NCBI RefSeq assembly: GCF_900176355.1
Contig: NZ_FWXI01000007.1
Span: 124,001 to 188,000, forward strand
Reading direction: 5' to 3'
From: Sporomusa malonica
GTDB lineage: Bacteria; Bacillota; Negativicutes; Sporomusales; Sporomusaceae
Length of the DNA stretch: 64,000 nucleotides
Shown piece by piece: positions 7,308-15,792 of the stretch. The notes under the pieces were generated by a model, which did not search any database, had not been told where the DNA came from, and worked only from the letters and a program-made list of their open reading frames with translations. Both the position numbers and the translations under genes were made by a program. Position 1 is the first letter of the stretch. Each line of letters starts with the position of its first letter.

Positions 7308-8183
7308 ATGAGCAAACCGATTAACTTTCAATGTAAATGGGATAGTGCTGAAGTAATGCCGGTAGCTATGCTTGAAGCTGTCGGTATCAGTTTTTATCAA
7401 GCCCATACCGAGCGGCATGCTATGGCGTTTGTTGCCGAAGAAAAGAAGAGACTTGAAGGTGACTCAATCTGCAGAATCCCTTTTTGTGTAATGGTAGAAG
7501 CCCAGGCATTTGGCGCTAACGTCGTAATTCCGGACAATGAGTCTGGCCCAACTTTACGAGACTATAGATTTACTAGTATGGAACAGCTAGCCGAGCTGGA
7601 CGAGATAGACTTAACTAGCGGCAGAATTAATGAGGTTTTGCACTGTGCTCAGATACTGAAAAATAAGGGCAATGTAGTAGCTGTTAATGTGGAGGGCCCG
7701 TTTACGATTTTAGGGTTGCTTATTGACTCGGTGGAGCTATTTAAGGGGATTTACCTGCACCGGCAGTTGCTTGAAAAAGCACTGGAAACCATAGAAAACA
7801 GTATTGTGAAATACATGTTAACTGCTGCAGAAAAGGGGGCGCAGATCATCTCGTATGCCGATCCTACCGGCGCGCGCGAGCTGGTGGGGCCTGAGTTGTT
7901 CAGAGAGATAAGCGGCCAGAGTACCTACAATATACTTAAAAAGGTAGAAGCGCGGCTAGACGGGGCCGTTGTCCACCTGTGCGGCATAACGTCGCTGAGT
8001 CTGGAGAAATCAGGATTTTGCCAAGCCAAATCTGTCGCGGTTCCTGACGCTCGGACATATGGAGAAAGTATATGTCAGGTGTTAGCACAGGATAAGACGA
8101 TCAAATTGCTGGGGCATAACTGTATGAAAAGTACACCGGCTGTCCTGAAAAATCCGGTCGTATGGCAGATTGAACTGAACTGA
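7308..8183 (+). CDS. MtbA-like methylcorrinoid methyltransferase (UroD family)
   Basis: A 291-residue member of the uroporphyrinogen decarboxylase / MtaA-MtbA fold. It keeps the zinc ligands of methylcobamide:thiol methyltransferases: HLCG near residue 222 and a Cys in GHNCMKSTP near 275. It should move the methyl group from MtmC to an acceptor. In methanogens this is coenzyme M; in an acetogen tetrahydrofolate is more likely, which is inference. It is somewhat shorter than MtbA (~340 residues). ATG 7308 follows a GGAGGAG box. It lies between the activator and pylSc genes. Confidence 0.82.
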   Translation: MSKPINFQCKWDSAEVMPVAMLEAVGISFYQAHTERHAMAFVAEEKKRLEGDSICRIPFCVMVEAQAFGANVVIPDNESGPTLRDYRFTSMEQLAELDEIDLTSGRINEVLHCAQILKNKGNVVAVNVEGPFTILGLLIDSVELFKGIYLHRQLLEKALETIENSIVKYMLTAAEKGAQIISYADPTGARELVGPELFREISGQSTYNILKKVEARLDGAVVHLCGITSLSLEKSGFCQAKSVAVPDARTYGESICQVLAQDKTIKLLGHNCMKSTPAVLKNPVVWQIELN

Positions 8184-8210
8184 CCTGTGCCATTAATGGA
8201 GGTATGTGTT

Positions 8211-9047
8211 ATGTCGCTGACTTGGACTGATATCCAGCGAAAAAGGCTGACCGAACTAAATGCAACTGAAATGCAAAAGGAAAGATTCTTTTCAGTCGAA
8301 AAGGATCGAGATGAAGCTTTTAAAAAACAGGAATTGTCTTTGGTTAGTGCAGGTAAACAGAGGCTGAATCAACTGCGTACTGAAAAAAAACGTCCCTCGT
8401 TAAGTGTGCTTGAGACAAATTTAGTTGCTGCGCTGACTGACAGCGGGTTTGTGCAAGTGACCACTCCGATCATTCTTGCTAAAAGCCTGCTGGCGAAAAT
8501 GACGATTGATGATGAACATGCCCTTTTTTCACAGGTGTTTTGGCTTGATAGTAAAAAGTGTCTAAGACCCATGCTGGCCCCCAATTTGTATTATATTCTA
8601 AAAGATCTATTGCGGTTATGGGAAAAGCCTGTACGCATTTTTGAAATAGGCTCCTGCTTTCGTAAAGAATCACAAGGAAATAATCATCTAAATGAGTTTA
8701 CCATGTTGAATCTGGTGGAATGGGGCCTGCCGGAAGAGAGCCGGCATGAACGGCTGGCTGAGCTTGCCGAAGTAGTCATGCAGGCAGCAGGCGTTCCCAG
8801 CTACCGGCTGGAGCAAACTTCTTCAGTTGTCTACGGGGATACAATTGATGTTATGTATGAGGATATAGAGCTGGGCTCAGGCGCTATGGGGCCGCATTTT
8901 CTTGATGGCAAATGGGGGATGTCCGGCCCGTGGGTAGGTATTGGTTTTGGGTTAGAACGGCTGGTCATGGTCAAAGAGGGCGGGCAAAATGTGCGCAGTA
9001 CGGGAAAGAGTCTGTCTTACTTGGATGGGGTGCGGTTAAATATCTGA
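8211..9047 (+). CDS. pylSc: Pyrrolysyl-tRNA synthetase, catalytic (C-terminal) subunit
   Basis: A 278-residue class II synthetase core that charges tRNA-Pyl with pyrrolysine. Motif 2 appears as RIFEIGSCFRKE near residue 145 and motif 3 as GIGFGLERLVMV near 250. LRPMLAPNLYY is the family's substrate-pocket helix. The N-terminal tRNA-binding part found in archaeal PylS is absent and is encoded separately by pylSn at 12220, the split arrangement known from Desulfitobacterium. ATG 8211 has a GGAGGT box; an upstream in-frame start at 8187 lacks one. Confidence 0.95.
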   Translation: MSLTWTDIQRKRLTELNATEMQKERFFSVEKDRDEAFKKQELSLVSAGKQRLNQLRTEKKRPSLSVLETNLVAALTDSGFVQVTTPIILAKSLLAKMTIDDEHALFSQVFWLDSKKCLRPMLAPNLYYILKDLLRLWEKPVRIFEIGSCFRKESQGNNHLNEFTMLNLVEWGLPEESRHERLAELAEVVMQAAGVPSYRLEQTSSVVYGDTIDVMYEDIELGSGAMGPHFLDGKWGMSGPWVGIGFGLERLVMVKEGGQNVRSTGKSLSYLDGVRLNI

Positions 9048-9085
9048 GCAGTTACTTCTGCTCCCGGAAGGGGAGGATTTTACCT

Positions 9086-10174
9086 ATGAAAAATCTCGAT
9101 AAAATCTTAGAAAAATTACTACATAATGTCCCAGTAACCTCTCAGGATATCTCGTATTTATTGCAGCTTACCCATCCTGAAGCCAGGGAGCGGCTTTTTC
9201 GGGCAGCCAGATTGCTGCGGAAAAGATATTTTAACGACAAAATATTTCTTTATGGATTTGTCTACTTTTCCACCTATTGCCGCAATAACTGCACTTTCTG
9301 TTATTATCGTACCTCGAATAGCGCTTGTATCAGATACCGTAAAACTACTCAGGAGATTGTTGATATAGCCTCAGCGTTGGCTGAGTCAGGTGTGCATTTA
9401 ATTGATTTGACAATGGGTGAAGATCCGCAGTATCTGTCAAATGATAATGAGGGATATCAAAAGCTGATCGAAGTGGTTAAGTTGGTAAAACAGCAAACCA
9501 ATCTGCCAATAATGATTTCCCCGGGTGTTGTCCCTAAGGAAATCTTACAAGAGTTAAAGCGAGCCGGCGCTGGTTGGTATGCCTGCTACCAGGAGACCCA
9601 TAACCGCCGACTGTATGATACATTGCGACTTAATCAGAGCTATGACGAGAGATGGTCAATCAAAGTATTTGCCAAAACAACAGGCATGCTGGTGGAAGAG
9701 GGGCTGCTTGTTGGTATTGGCGACAGTGTCAAGGATGCTGTGCATTCCTTACAGGAAATGAAAAAGCTCGGTGCTGAGCAGATTCGCACCATGAGCTTTG
9801 TACCGCAAAAGGGAACGCCTTTATATAATGCTGCGACAATTAATAATAGGTACGAACTCAATGTAATTGCCGTTATGCGCTTGTTATTTCCAGATAAATT
9901 AATACCGGCATCACTGGATGTTGAAGGTATTGAAGGGCTGAAAGAACGTTTGGATGCCGGTGCCAATGTGGTTACATCAATCATTCCCCCTGAGGCTGGG
10001 TTGGCCGGGGTTTCCCAAAGTACCCTGGATATTTCCGAAGGATACAGGACAGTCAAGGGAATTACGCCAATTCTAGAGGCCTGCGGACTGACTCCAGCCA
10101 CACTTGAGGAGTATGTAAGCTGGATGGACAACAGGCTGGGCTATGGTGGCAAGGAGGGCGTACTATGCGAATAG
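9086..10174 (+). CDS. pylB: 3-methylornithine synthase (radical SAM)
   Basis: A 362-residue radical SAM enzyme that rearranges lysine to (3R)-3-methyl-D-ornithine, the first step of pyrrolysine synthesis. The cluster motif reads YCRNNCTFCYY (CxxxCxxC) near residue 75. The rest follows the BioB-like TIM barrel, including PPEAGLAGVSQS near the C-terminus. ATG 9086 has GGGGAGG upstream; the longer frame starts inside pylSc and is discarded. The TAG stop (10172-10174) overlaps the start of pylC by 10 nt. Confidence 0.96.
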   Translation: MKNLDKILEKLLHNVPVTSQDISYLLQLTHPEARERLFRAARLLRKRYFNDKIFLYGFVYFSTYCRNNCTFCYYRTSNSACIRYRKTTQEIVDIASALAESGVHLIDLTMGEDPQYLSNDNEGYQKLIEVVKLVKQQTNLPIMISPGVVPKEILQELKRAGAGWYACYQETHNRRLYDTLRLNQSYDERWSIKVFAKTTGMLVEEGLLVGIGDSVKDAVHSLQEMKKLGAEQIRTMSFVPQKGTPLYNAATINNRYELNVIAVMRLLFPDKLIPASLDVEGIEGLKERLDAGANVVTSIIPPEAGLAGVSQSTLDISEGYRTVKGITPILEACGLTPATLEEYVSWMDNRLGYGGKEGVLCE

Positions 10175-11343
10175 CTGTGCTGGGAGGGAAGCTCCAGGGA
10201 GTAGAGGCCTGCTATCTTGCGAAGAAAGCGGGTTGGACAATTGCGCTTGTCGATAAAAACCCGGCAGCACCGGCGGCTAAGCTTTGTGACGATTTCTATG
10301 TGTTTGATCTTATGGACACCGAAAAGCTTACCCACCTCTTGAAAAACGTGGAGCTGGCAGTGCCTGCCTTAGAAGATAAGGCTGTCTTGGATCATATCTA
10401 TCAATGCGCGCAGCTGGCTGGGGTTAAGGTTATGTATGACCAACAGGCCTATCTGCTTTCCTCTTCTAAACTTGAGTCAGATAAATTGTTTGCTGAACTT
10501 GGTGTTCCGGCACCAAGACCCTGGCCTTTGTGCCAGTTTCCGGTTACGGTAAAACCATCAGGTGCAAGCGGCAGCGAGGGTGTCTACCAGGTTAATAATC
10601 GACTGGAACTCGAACTGCTGCAACAGAGATTAGGCGGCTTTGACGATTGGGTGGTGCAGGAATTTTTGGATGGACCATCTTATTCGATTGAAGTTGTTGG
10701 CTGTAATGGTAACTACCGGACTTTTCAAGTTACAGAGCTGGCGATGGATGAAGAATATGACTGTAAACGAGTATTAGCGCCTGCAGTACTGGCACTTGAT
10801 AAAGTGCAGGCGTTTGCCGACATCGCAATTACAATCGCTAAGCAATTACAGCTAAACGGAATTATGGATGTCGAGGTCATTTACCATGATGAACAGCTTA
10901 AAGTGTTGGAGGTAGACGCAAGATTGCCGAGTCAGACGCTAACGGCTGTGTACCAATCTACCGGAATCAACGTATTGGAACTGTTGTGGGCAGGCTTTAG
11001 TGAGACAGATGACCCGAAATGTTTCACAATAACCGCTGCTCAGGGTGTCATTTATGAACACATAAAAGTAACGCAAGATCGTATTGAGGTATGTGGCGAA
11101 CATATTATGGCTAACGCCGGCTGCCTACGCCTCTACAAAGATTTTTTCGGGGCCGACGAGGCAATATCCAACTATGATGAAGCCAAGCAAGAATGGGTAG
11201 CCACCTTGATTGTAACAGGCCAAACCCGCCAGGAGGCCTGGCAGCGGCGCTGTGCTGTGATTAATACGATTATGGACAAATACAATATCAGTGAATGCCG
11301 GGATGGTACACCAACTTTGCTGTCAAAACACTGTGATCACTGA
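10165..11343 (+). CDS. pylC: 3-methylornithine-L-lysine ligase (ATP-grasp)
   Basis: A 392-residue ATP-grasp ligase that joins 3-methylornithine to the epsilon-amine of lysine. It has an N-terminal Rossmann-like segment MRIAVLGGKLQGVEACYLAK, a central ATP-grasp domain with VKPSGASGSEGVY near residue 130 and VLEVDARLPSQT near 250. The start ATG 10165 overlaps pylB, which suggests translational coupling. Its product feeds PylD. Confidence 0.95.
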   Translation: MRIAVLGGKLQGVEACYLAKKAGWTIALVDKNPAAPAAKLCDDFYVFDLMDTEKLTHLLKNVELAVPALEDKAVLDHIYQCAQLAGVKVMYDQQAYLLSSSKLESDKLFAELGVPAPRPWPLCQFPVTVKPSGASGSEGVYQVNNRLELELLQQRLGGFDDWVVQEFLDGPSYSIEVVGCNGNYRTFQVTELAMDEEYDCKRVLAPAVLALDKVQAFADIAITIAKQLQLNGIMDVEVIYHDEQLKVLEVDARLPSQTLTAVYQSTGINVLELLWAGFSETDDPKCFTITAAQGVIYEHIKVTQDRIEVCGEHIMANAGCLRLYKDFFGADEAISNYDEAKQEWVATLIVTGQTRQEAWQRRCAVINTIMDKYNISECRDGTPTLLSKHCDH

Positions 11344-11360
11344 ACAATCTGTTGAAAAGT

Positions 11361-12200
11361 ATGGCGCAGGAGGTGAGGGCTCTGACAAGACTGCGGGAAG
11401 AGGATATTTGTCATGTCGATGAAATGTTAAGTGAATATGACCAGCGCTTATGTAAGCGAGTGGGGCAAGGCTTGGCAGGGATTGCCGCCCACTCCCTGGG
11501 AAGAAGTGCTGAAGAGTTTGCCGGCTTGCGCCAGCATGTTTCCATCGGGGTTATCCCGATTGCTTACGGCCAGGGTATTATTCATGGCTTTTCGCGATCG
11601 GTGCAAAAGATAATTGAGTTTTTGGGCTTCAACGCTTTCGTCACAGATCAGAATAATATAGCTGGTCTGGCAGAGGCTGCAGCTAAAGGCGCAAAAATCA
11701 TTTTTCTTGCCGACGATGATAAGTTTGTCGCTATCAATGTTGCTAGCGGCAAGGTCAGTGACAATGGGGAAGCAACCGGACGGGGGTACGCCGCCGCGCT
11801 GGATTTAATGTCAGGCGGGCTGCAGGGAGAGTCTGTGCTGCTTGTCGGCACCGGCCCGGTAGGTACTGGGGCAGCGCTGTTTATGGCGGCGAGGGGTGCA
11901 CAAGTTTTTGCCTATGATGTCAGTGCTGACAGGGTAAGGCAATTGCAGCAATTAATACCGGGAGTTGAAGCCGTGCGGCACATAGGCGACGCCTTGTCTG
12001 TATGCAAACTAGTGGTTGAGGCAACTCCGGCTGCAAATACCATTAATAAAAAATACATTACCCCAGCTACCATGATTGCAGCGCCGGGAATACCATTAGG
12101 GCTTGACCAGCACTGCTGCCTGCTGCTTGGTGACAGGTGGATCCATGATGTTTTGGAAATCGGGGTAGCAACTATGTTGTTTACGGTGTTGGCAGATTGA
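11361..12200 (+). CDS. pylD: Pyrrolysine synthase (dehydrogenase)
   Basis: About 279 residues. It oxidises the lysine-methylornithine dipeptide to pyrrolysine with NAD+. Visible parts are an N-terminal domain with SIGVIPIAYGQGIIHGFS near residue 55 and a Rossmann domain with VLLVGTGPVGTGAALFMAARG near 155, then EATPAANTI near 215. The start is uncertain. ATG 11361 and TTG 11352 have weak boxes. A strong AGGAGGTGAGG lies just inside and would suit a CTG at 11382, giving MTRLREEDI, where related PylD proteins begin. Confidence 0.94.
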   Translation: MAQEVRALTRLREEDICHVDEMLSEYDQRLCKRVGQGLAGIAAHSLGRSAEEFAGLRQHVSIGVIPIAYGQGIIHGFSRSVQKIIEFLGFNAFVTDQNNIAGLAEAAAKGAKIIFLADDDKFVAINVASGKVSDNGEATGRGYAAALDLMSGGLQGESVLLVGTGPVGTGAALFMAARGAQVFAYDVSADRVRQLQQLIPGVEAVRHIGDALSVCKLVVEATPAANTINKKYITPATMIAAPGIPLGLDQHCCLLLGDRWIHDVLEIGVATMLFTVLAD

Positions 12201-12219
12201 TTGCTAAGGAGGGGTTTAG

Positions 12220-12582
12220 ATGGCGGCAAAAAGTAGTGTTGTTCTTGTCAAAGAGCCTTCGGTGGAAGCAGTCAATAAAAAGAAAAAATACTACAGGAAG
12301 AATGTTGATTTTTTCAAGCTTGTAGAAAAAATCAAGCTGTGGCCGTCACGATCCGGTATCTTACATGGTATTAAGTCAATTAAAATTACCGGTGAAATTG
12401 CAGAAATTATCACCCATTGTGATGAAAAATTTGTTGTCTGGAATTCGCGTAACAGCAGGGCTGCCAGATGGCTTCGCAATAAATGGTGTGTCTGTGGCTG
12501 TAAAGCCTGTAAGATACCCCAATGGAAACTAGAAAAATATACCAGCACCATGATGACGCAAAAATGGGGTTCTAGTTTGTAG
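12220..12582 (+). CDS. pylSn: Pyrrolysyl-tRNA synthetase N-terminal tRNA-binding protein
   Basis: A 120-residue basic protein equal to the N-terminal domain of archaeal PylS. It binds tRNA-Pyl tightly and assists PylSc. A Lys-rich start leads into KIKLWPSRSGILHGIKSI (residues ~32-49), and a Cys cluster WCVCGCKAC near residue 90 probably binds zinc. ATG 12220 has an AAGGAGGGG box. The gene ends at TAG 12580, and the next methyltransferase gene continues in the same frame with no other stop between. Confidence 0.94.
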   Translation: MAAKSSVVLVKEPSVEAVNKKKKYYRKNVDFFKLVEKIKLWPSRSGILHGIKSIKITGEIAEIITHCDEKFVVWNSRNSRAARWLRNKWCVCGCKACKIPQWKLEKYTSTMMTQKWGSSL

Positions 12583-12612
12583 AAGTTATTAAATTTTATG
12601 GGGGATGAGAAG

Positions 12613-13965
12613 ATGAATGGTAAAGAGAGAGTGCTAAAAACGTTAAGTTTTGAACCGGTAGACAGAACGCCGTGGGTACCTTATGCCGGTGTTCAGACTG
12701 CCAATCTAATTGGTGTTGACGCTGAGACCTACCTAAAAGATGCCGACATGATTGTAAAGGGCATAGTAAAAGCCTATGAGCTGTATCAGCCAGATGGTCT
12801 GCCGATTGTGTTTGACGTGCAAATGGAGGCCGAGGCTTTGGGTTGTAAACTCAAATGGGCCAAAGATAACCCGCCTGCCGTAGATACCCACATTTTGGAA
12901 CAGGTAGAACTCTCTGAACTAAAACTGCCTACTGAGAAAGATGGCCGGTATCCTATAGCACTGGAAGCCGCGCGCAGGCTGGTAGCTGAACTTGGTGACA
13001 AGATTGCTTTATATGCATTGATCTGCGGGCCGTTTACCCTGGCGCTGCACTTAAAAGGTACAGATCTTTTCTCCGATATGATCAAAAGACATGAAAAAGT
13101 CGATGTTCTGCTTGAGTTTTGTACTACCGTATGTAAAGACTTGGCCAGAATGTATGCTGCAACCGGTGTGGACATTATTGCCGTTGTTGACCCGATGACT
13201 TCACAGATTGCACCCAAACAGTTTGACCGTTTTGTCAAACCTGTCACGATTGAGTTAAACCGGTATGTAAAATCCTTAGGCCTTAAAGTCACCAGTTTCT
13301 GCTGCGGCAACGCGACCAAAAATATTGAGCTTATGTGCCAGACAGAAACCGATGGTATCGCCTTTGACGAACAAGTCGGCCTTACTTATGCTAAAGAAAT
13401 TGCCGCAAAGTATAAGGTGTCCTATGGCGGCAATTTGCCGTTAACCACAGTAATGATGTTTGGCTCACCGCTGGAAAACGTAGAAGAAGCACGCAAAGAG
13501 ATTGAACTTGGGCAGGGAGTAGGCTATATCTTATCGCCTGGGTGTGATATACCATTTGATACCCCAATCAACAACCTTGTTGCTATCTCCAATTTTATTA
13601 ATGGCAAGCCAGCTTCCTTAGAAATGCTGGAATCTGATCAGCAATTCCGTGAAGAGGAAGAAGTAGTCCTGGAGGATGTTGAAATAAAACCAGGTCAGGT
13701 ATTTATTGAGATCGTCACCTTGGATTCAGAGGGCTGTCCACCTTGCCAGTATATGTGTGAATCAGTCAAGAAGGTGCTGCCGCGTTATGAGGGCAAACTA
13801 ATCTGGCGTGAGTCGCTAGTCAAGACCCGGGCTGGTATAAATAGAATGGCCAAACTAGGGGTGCAAAACCTGCCAGCTATGCTTATCAACAACGACGTTG
13901 TGTTTGACAACATTGTTCCGTCTGACGATGAATTGATTGAGGCCATTGAAAAGCGAATAGGCTAG
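12613..13965 (+). CDS. UroD/MtaA-family methyltransferase fused to a thioredoxin domain
   Basis: A 450-residue fusion. Residues ~1-335 are a UroD/MtaA-type TIM barrel. The usual His-x-Cys zinc motif reads FCCG near residue 230, so the His is replaced by Phe with an extra Cys beside it; GCDIP near 310 supplies the last Cys. Residues ~365-450 form a thioredoxin/glutaredoxin-like domain with CPPC near 376 and a cis-Pro region GVQNLPAMLI. It probably accepts or delivers methyl groups, or maintains thiol redox for the corrinoid system (inference). ATG 12613 has a GGGGGA box. The gene is in frame with pylSn through one UAG. Confidence 0.75.
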   Translation: MNGKERVLKTLSFEPVDRTPWVPYAGVQTANLIGVDAETYLKDADMIVKGIVKAYELYQPDGLPIVFDVQMEAEALGCKLKWAKDNPPAVDTHILEQVELSELKLPTEKDGRYPIALEAARRLVAELGDKIALYALICGPFTLALHLKGTDLFSDMIKRHEKVDVLLEFCTTVCKDLARMYAATGVDIIAVVDPMTSQIAPKQFDRFVKPVTIELNRYVKSLGLKVTSFCCGNATKNIELMCQTETDGIAFDEQVGLTYAKEIAAKYKVSYGGNLPLTTVMMFGSPLENVEEARKEIELGQGVGYILSPGCDIPFDTPINNLVAISNFINGKPASLEMLESDQQFREEEEVVLEDVEIKPGQVFIEIVTLDSEGCPPCQYMCESVKKVLPRYEGKLIWRESLVKTRAGINRMAKLGVQNLPAMLINNDVVFDNIVPSDDELIEAIEKRIG

Positions 13966-13972
13966 TGCGGAG

Positions 13973-14007
13973 GTACTATAGCCTAGCTTTGCCTTAGGCT
14001 ATAGTAC
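13973..14007. other. 12-bp intergenic hairpin
   Basis: Arms 13973-13984 and 13996-14007 pair perfectly around an 11-nt loop, between the methyltransferase fusion and the GTPase gene. No T-run follows on either strand, so termination is doubtful. An mRNA-processing or stability role is possible. Confidence 0.45.
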
Positions 14008-14033
14008 AAAATTAATGGCAGGGGAGGGTGTCT

Positions 14034-14972
14034 ATGGAAAATCGTCCGATAAAACTTTATTTGCTAACAGGATTTTTGGGGTCAGGTAAGACTACATTTT
14101 TAAAAAAAATTATGGCTGTGCTGGCTGACAAGAAAACGGGTATTCTGATGAATGAATTCGGTAAAATCAGTGTAGATGGAATTTTATTAAAGCAAAACGG
14201 GATTGACATTGTGGAAATTAACAATGGGTCGGTGTTCTGCAGTTGTTTGAAAGGGGCGTTTATTGACGCCCTAATTGCCTATTCAGAATTGCCGATAGAA
14301 TATTTGTTTGTCGAAGCATCGGGCATGGCCGACCCCTCTAGCATTGAGCACATACTACATACTGTTGTCGGCAAAGTAAAGGGGAAGCAGTATGATTATC
14401 AGGGAGCTATTTGTGTGGTTGATGCTCTCAACTTCTTAGACCAAGCCGATGTGCTGCTTGCCATCGAGCGACAGGTTGCGGCAAGCAACTTAATCATTAT
14501 CAACAAAGTAGATTTGATTGAGGAGCCGGTTTTACAGGAAGTAGAACAAAGAATTCTTACTATTAATCCGGCAGCAGAAGTGCTGAAGGCTAGTCATTGT
14601 GAGATTAGCACTGAGTTTTTGAACCGAAAATTAAAAAAGACAGAGTACACAAGCTTTCAAGAAAGCTGTAATACATCTGCTAACAGGCCGGTCGCTCATA
14701 TTATTACTGCTGATGGGGTATTTGACCAAGAAGTATTTGGAGACTTTTTACAGGCATTGGTACCTTGGGCGCTGCGGATAAAAGGTTTTTTTCGGCTTAC
14801 AGATGGCTGGAAGCAGGTTGACGTAGTTGGCACCCAGATTGAGATTAAACCTACTGCTATATCACGACCGGTATCCGAACTGGTGGTTATTTCGGCACAG
14901 GGGCTGCCGGCATTGAATGAGATTTATGCGAATTGGGATAAAAGATTTACCGCGAAAATGTCATTACAATAA
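14034..14972 (+). CDS. COG0523 (CobW/HypB-like) metallochaperone GTPase
   Basis: A 312-residue G3E P-loop GTPase: Walker A GFLGSGKTTFLKK near residue 12, a Cys motif near 67, and the NKVD guanine motif near 158. The metal-binding motif, usually CxCC, reads CSCL here, lacking the third Cys. A C-terminal CobW_C-like domain follows. Such proteins deliver metals (Co, Zn, Ni) or support corrinoid enzymes. Its place behind the methyl-transfer genes suggests service to a corrinoid or zinc protein (inference). ATG 14034 follows GGGGAGGG. Confidence 0.8.
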   Translation: MENRPIKLYLLTGFLGSGKTTFLKKIMAVLADKKTGILMNEFGKISVDGILLKQNGIDIVEINNGSVFCSCLKGAFIDALIAYSELPIEYLFVEASGMADPSSIEHILHTVVGKVKGKQYDYQGAICVVDALNFLDQADVLLAIERQVAASNLIIINKVDLIEEPVLQEVEQRILTINPAAEVLKASHCEISTEFLNRKLKKTEYTSFQESCNTSANRPVAHIITADGVFDQEVFGDFLQALVPWALRIKGFFRLTDGWKQVDVVGTQIEIKPTAISRPVSELVVISAQGLPALNEIYANWDKRFTAKMSLQ

Positions 14973-14986
14973 AGGGTGTGAGTAGA

Positions 14987-15445
14987 ATGACAGCGGTGGA
15001 TATTGTAGTTAGGAAAGCATTACCCAAGGACATTGACGCTATGTGTGGACTGCTGAAATTGTTGTTTGCCATTGAAACAGACTTTGCTTATGACGGTGGC
15101 AAGCAGCGGTGCGGTTTAGAACTGATGCTTCAACAGGAAAATGCAGGTTGCGTGTTGGTAGCTGAACTCAACCAAACAATCATTGGCATGTGTTCTGCAC
15201 AACTCTTAGTTTCAACCGCAGAGGGCGGGTTAAAAGCAGTGATTGAAGATGTTGTCATAATGGAGAGTTATCGGGGACAGAGGATTGGCCGACGTCTGTT
15301 GACAACTATGGCTGAATGGGCTGTCAGCCAGGGAGCCAAACGGTTGGATCTATTAGCAGATCAGAGAAATCAAGCTGCACTAAGTTTTTATCGAAAGTTG
15401 GGCTGGTGCCAGACCGAATTAGTTTGTCTGCAAAAAAAGCTGTAA
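14987..15445 (+). CDS. GNAT-family N-acetyltransferase
   Basis: A 152-residue GNAT protein. The acetyl-CoA motif reads RGQRIGRRLLTTMAEWA near residue 95, followed by NQAALSFYRKLGW. It starts 14 nt after the GTPase gene. The substrate cannot be read from the sequence. ATG 14987 is preferred to GTG 14978 on ribosome-site spacing. Confidence 0.8.
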   Translation: MTAVDIVVRKALPKDIDAMCGLLKLLFAIETDFAYDGGKQRCGLELMLQQENAGCVLVAELNQTIIGMCSAQLLVSTAEGGLKAVIEDVVIMESYRGQRIGRRLLTTMAEWAVSQGAKRLDLLADQRNQAALSFYRKLGWCQTELVCLQKKL

Positions 15446-15462
15446 TACTGATAACGGTATCT

Positions 15463-15636
15463 TCAGAGCAGTTTTAGGCTGCGTGTATAGAGCAAATATT
15501 GGTAGATCAACTTATCCAGTTTACGGCTTAGGCGCATAATATCAGGATGTGACAGCCCTACCTTCTCAGATCGTTTGTGCATATGCTCGCGCAGTATCTC
15601 GATTTCTACAGAAATTCGGCTAAGTGTCTTATCCAT
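15463..15636 (-). CDS. Spo0E-like aspartyl-phosphate phosphatase
   Basis: A 57-residue protein of the Spo0E family, which dephosphorylates Spo0A~P and so delays sporulation. It shows the two-helix pattern and the signature SRKLDKLIYQY near residue 38 (family SxxLDxLI). ATG 15636 has an AAGAGGTGG box at 15641-15649. It converges on the GNAT gene. Length is typical of the family, and it fits a spore-former. Confidence 0.82.
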   Translation of the reverse strand: MDKTLSRISVEIEILREHMHKRSEKVGLSHPDIMRLSRKLDKLIYQYLLYTRSLKLL

Positions 15637-15792
15637 ACAACCACCTCTTTAACATATTTTACTAAAAGACAAAGCAAAACTATATGATCCATATCACACA
15701 GCAATTTTAAAAATAGTAGGATGGTTAATCGACTCAGAGGTGCGCGGATTAATCGGCTATAATGAGAGAGATTTTGAAAGACGGTGAAATAA

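Noticed and set aside
8912-9085. Longer PylB frame starting inside pylSc
   Set aside because: It overlaps pylSc out of frame; ATG 9086 has a GGGGAGG box and the expected N-terminus.
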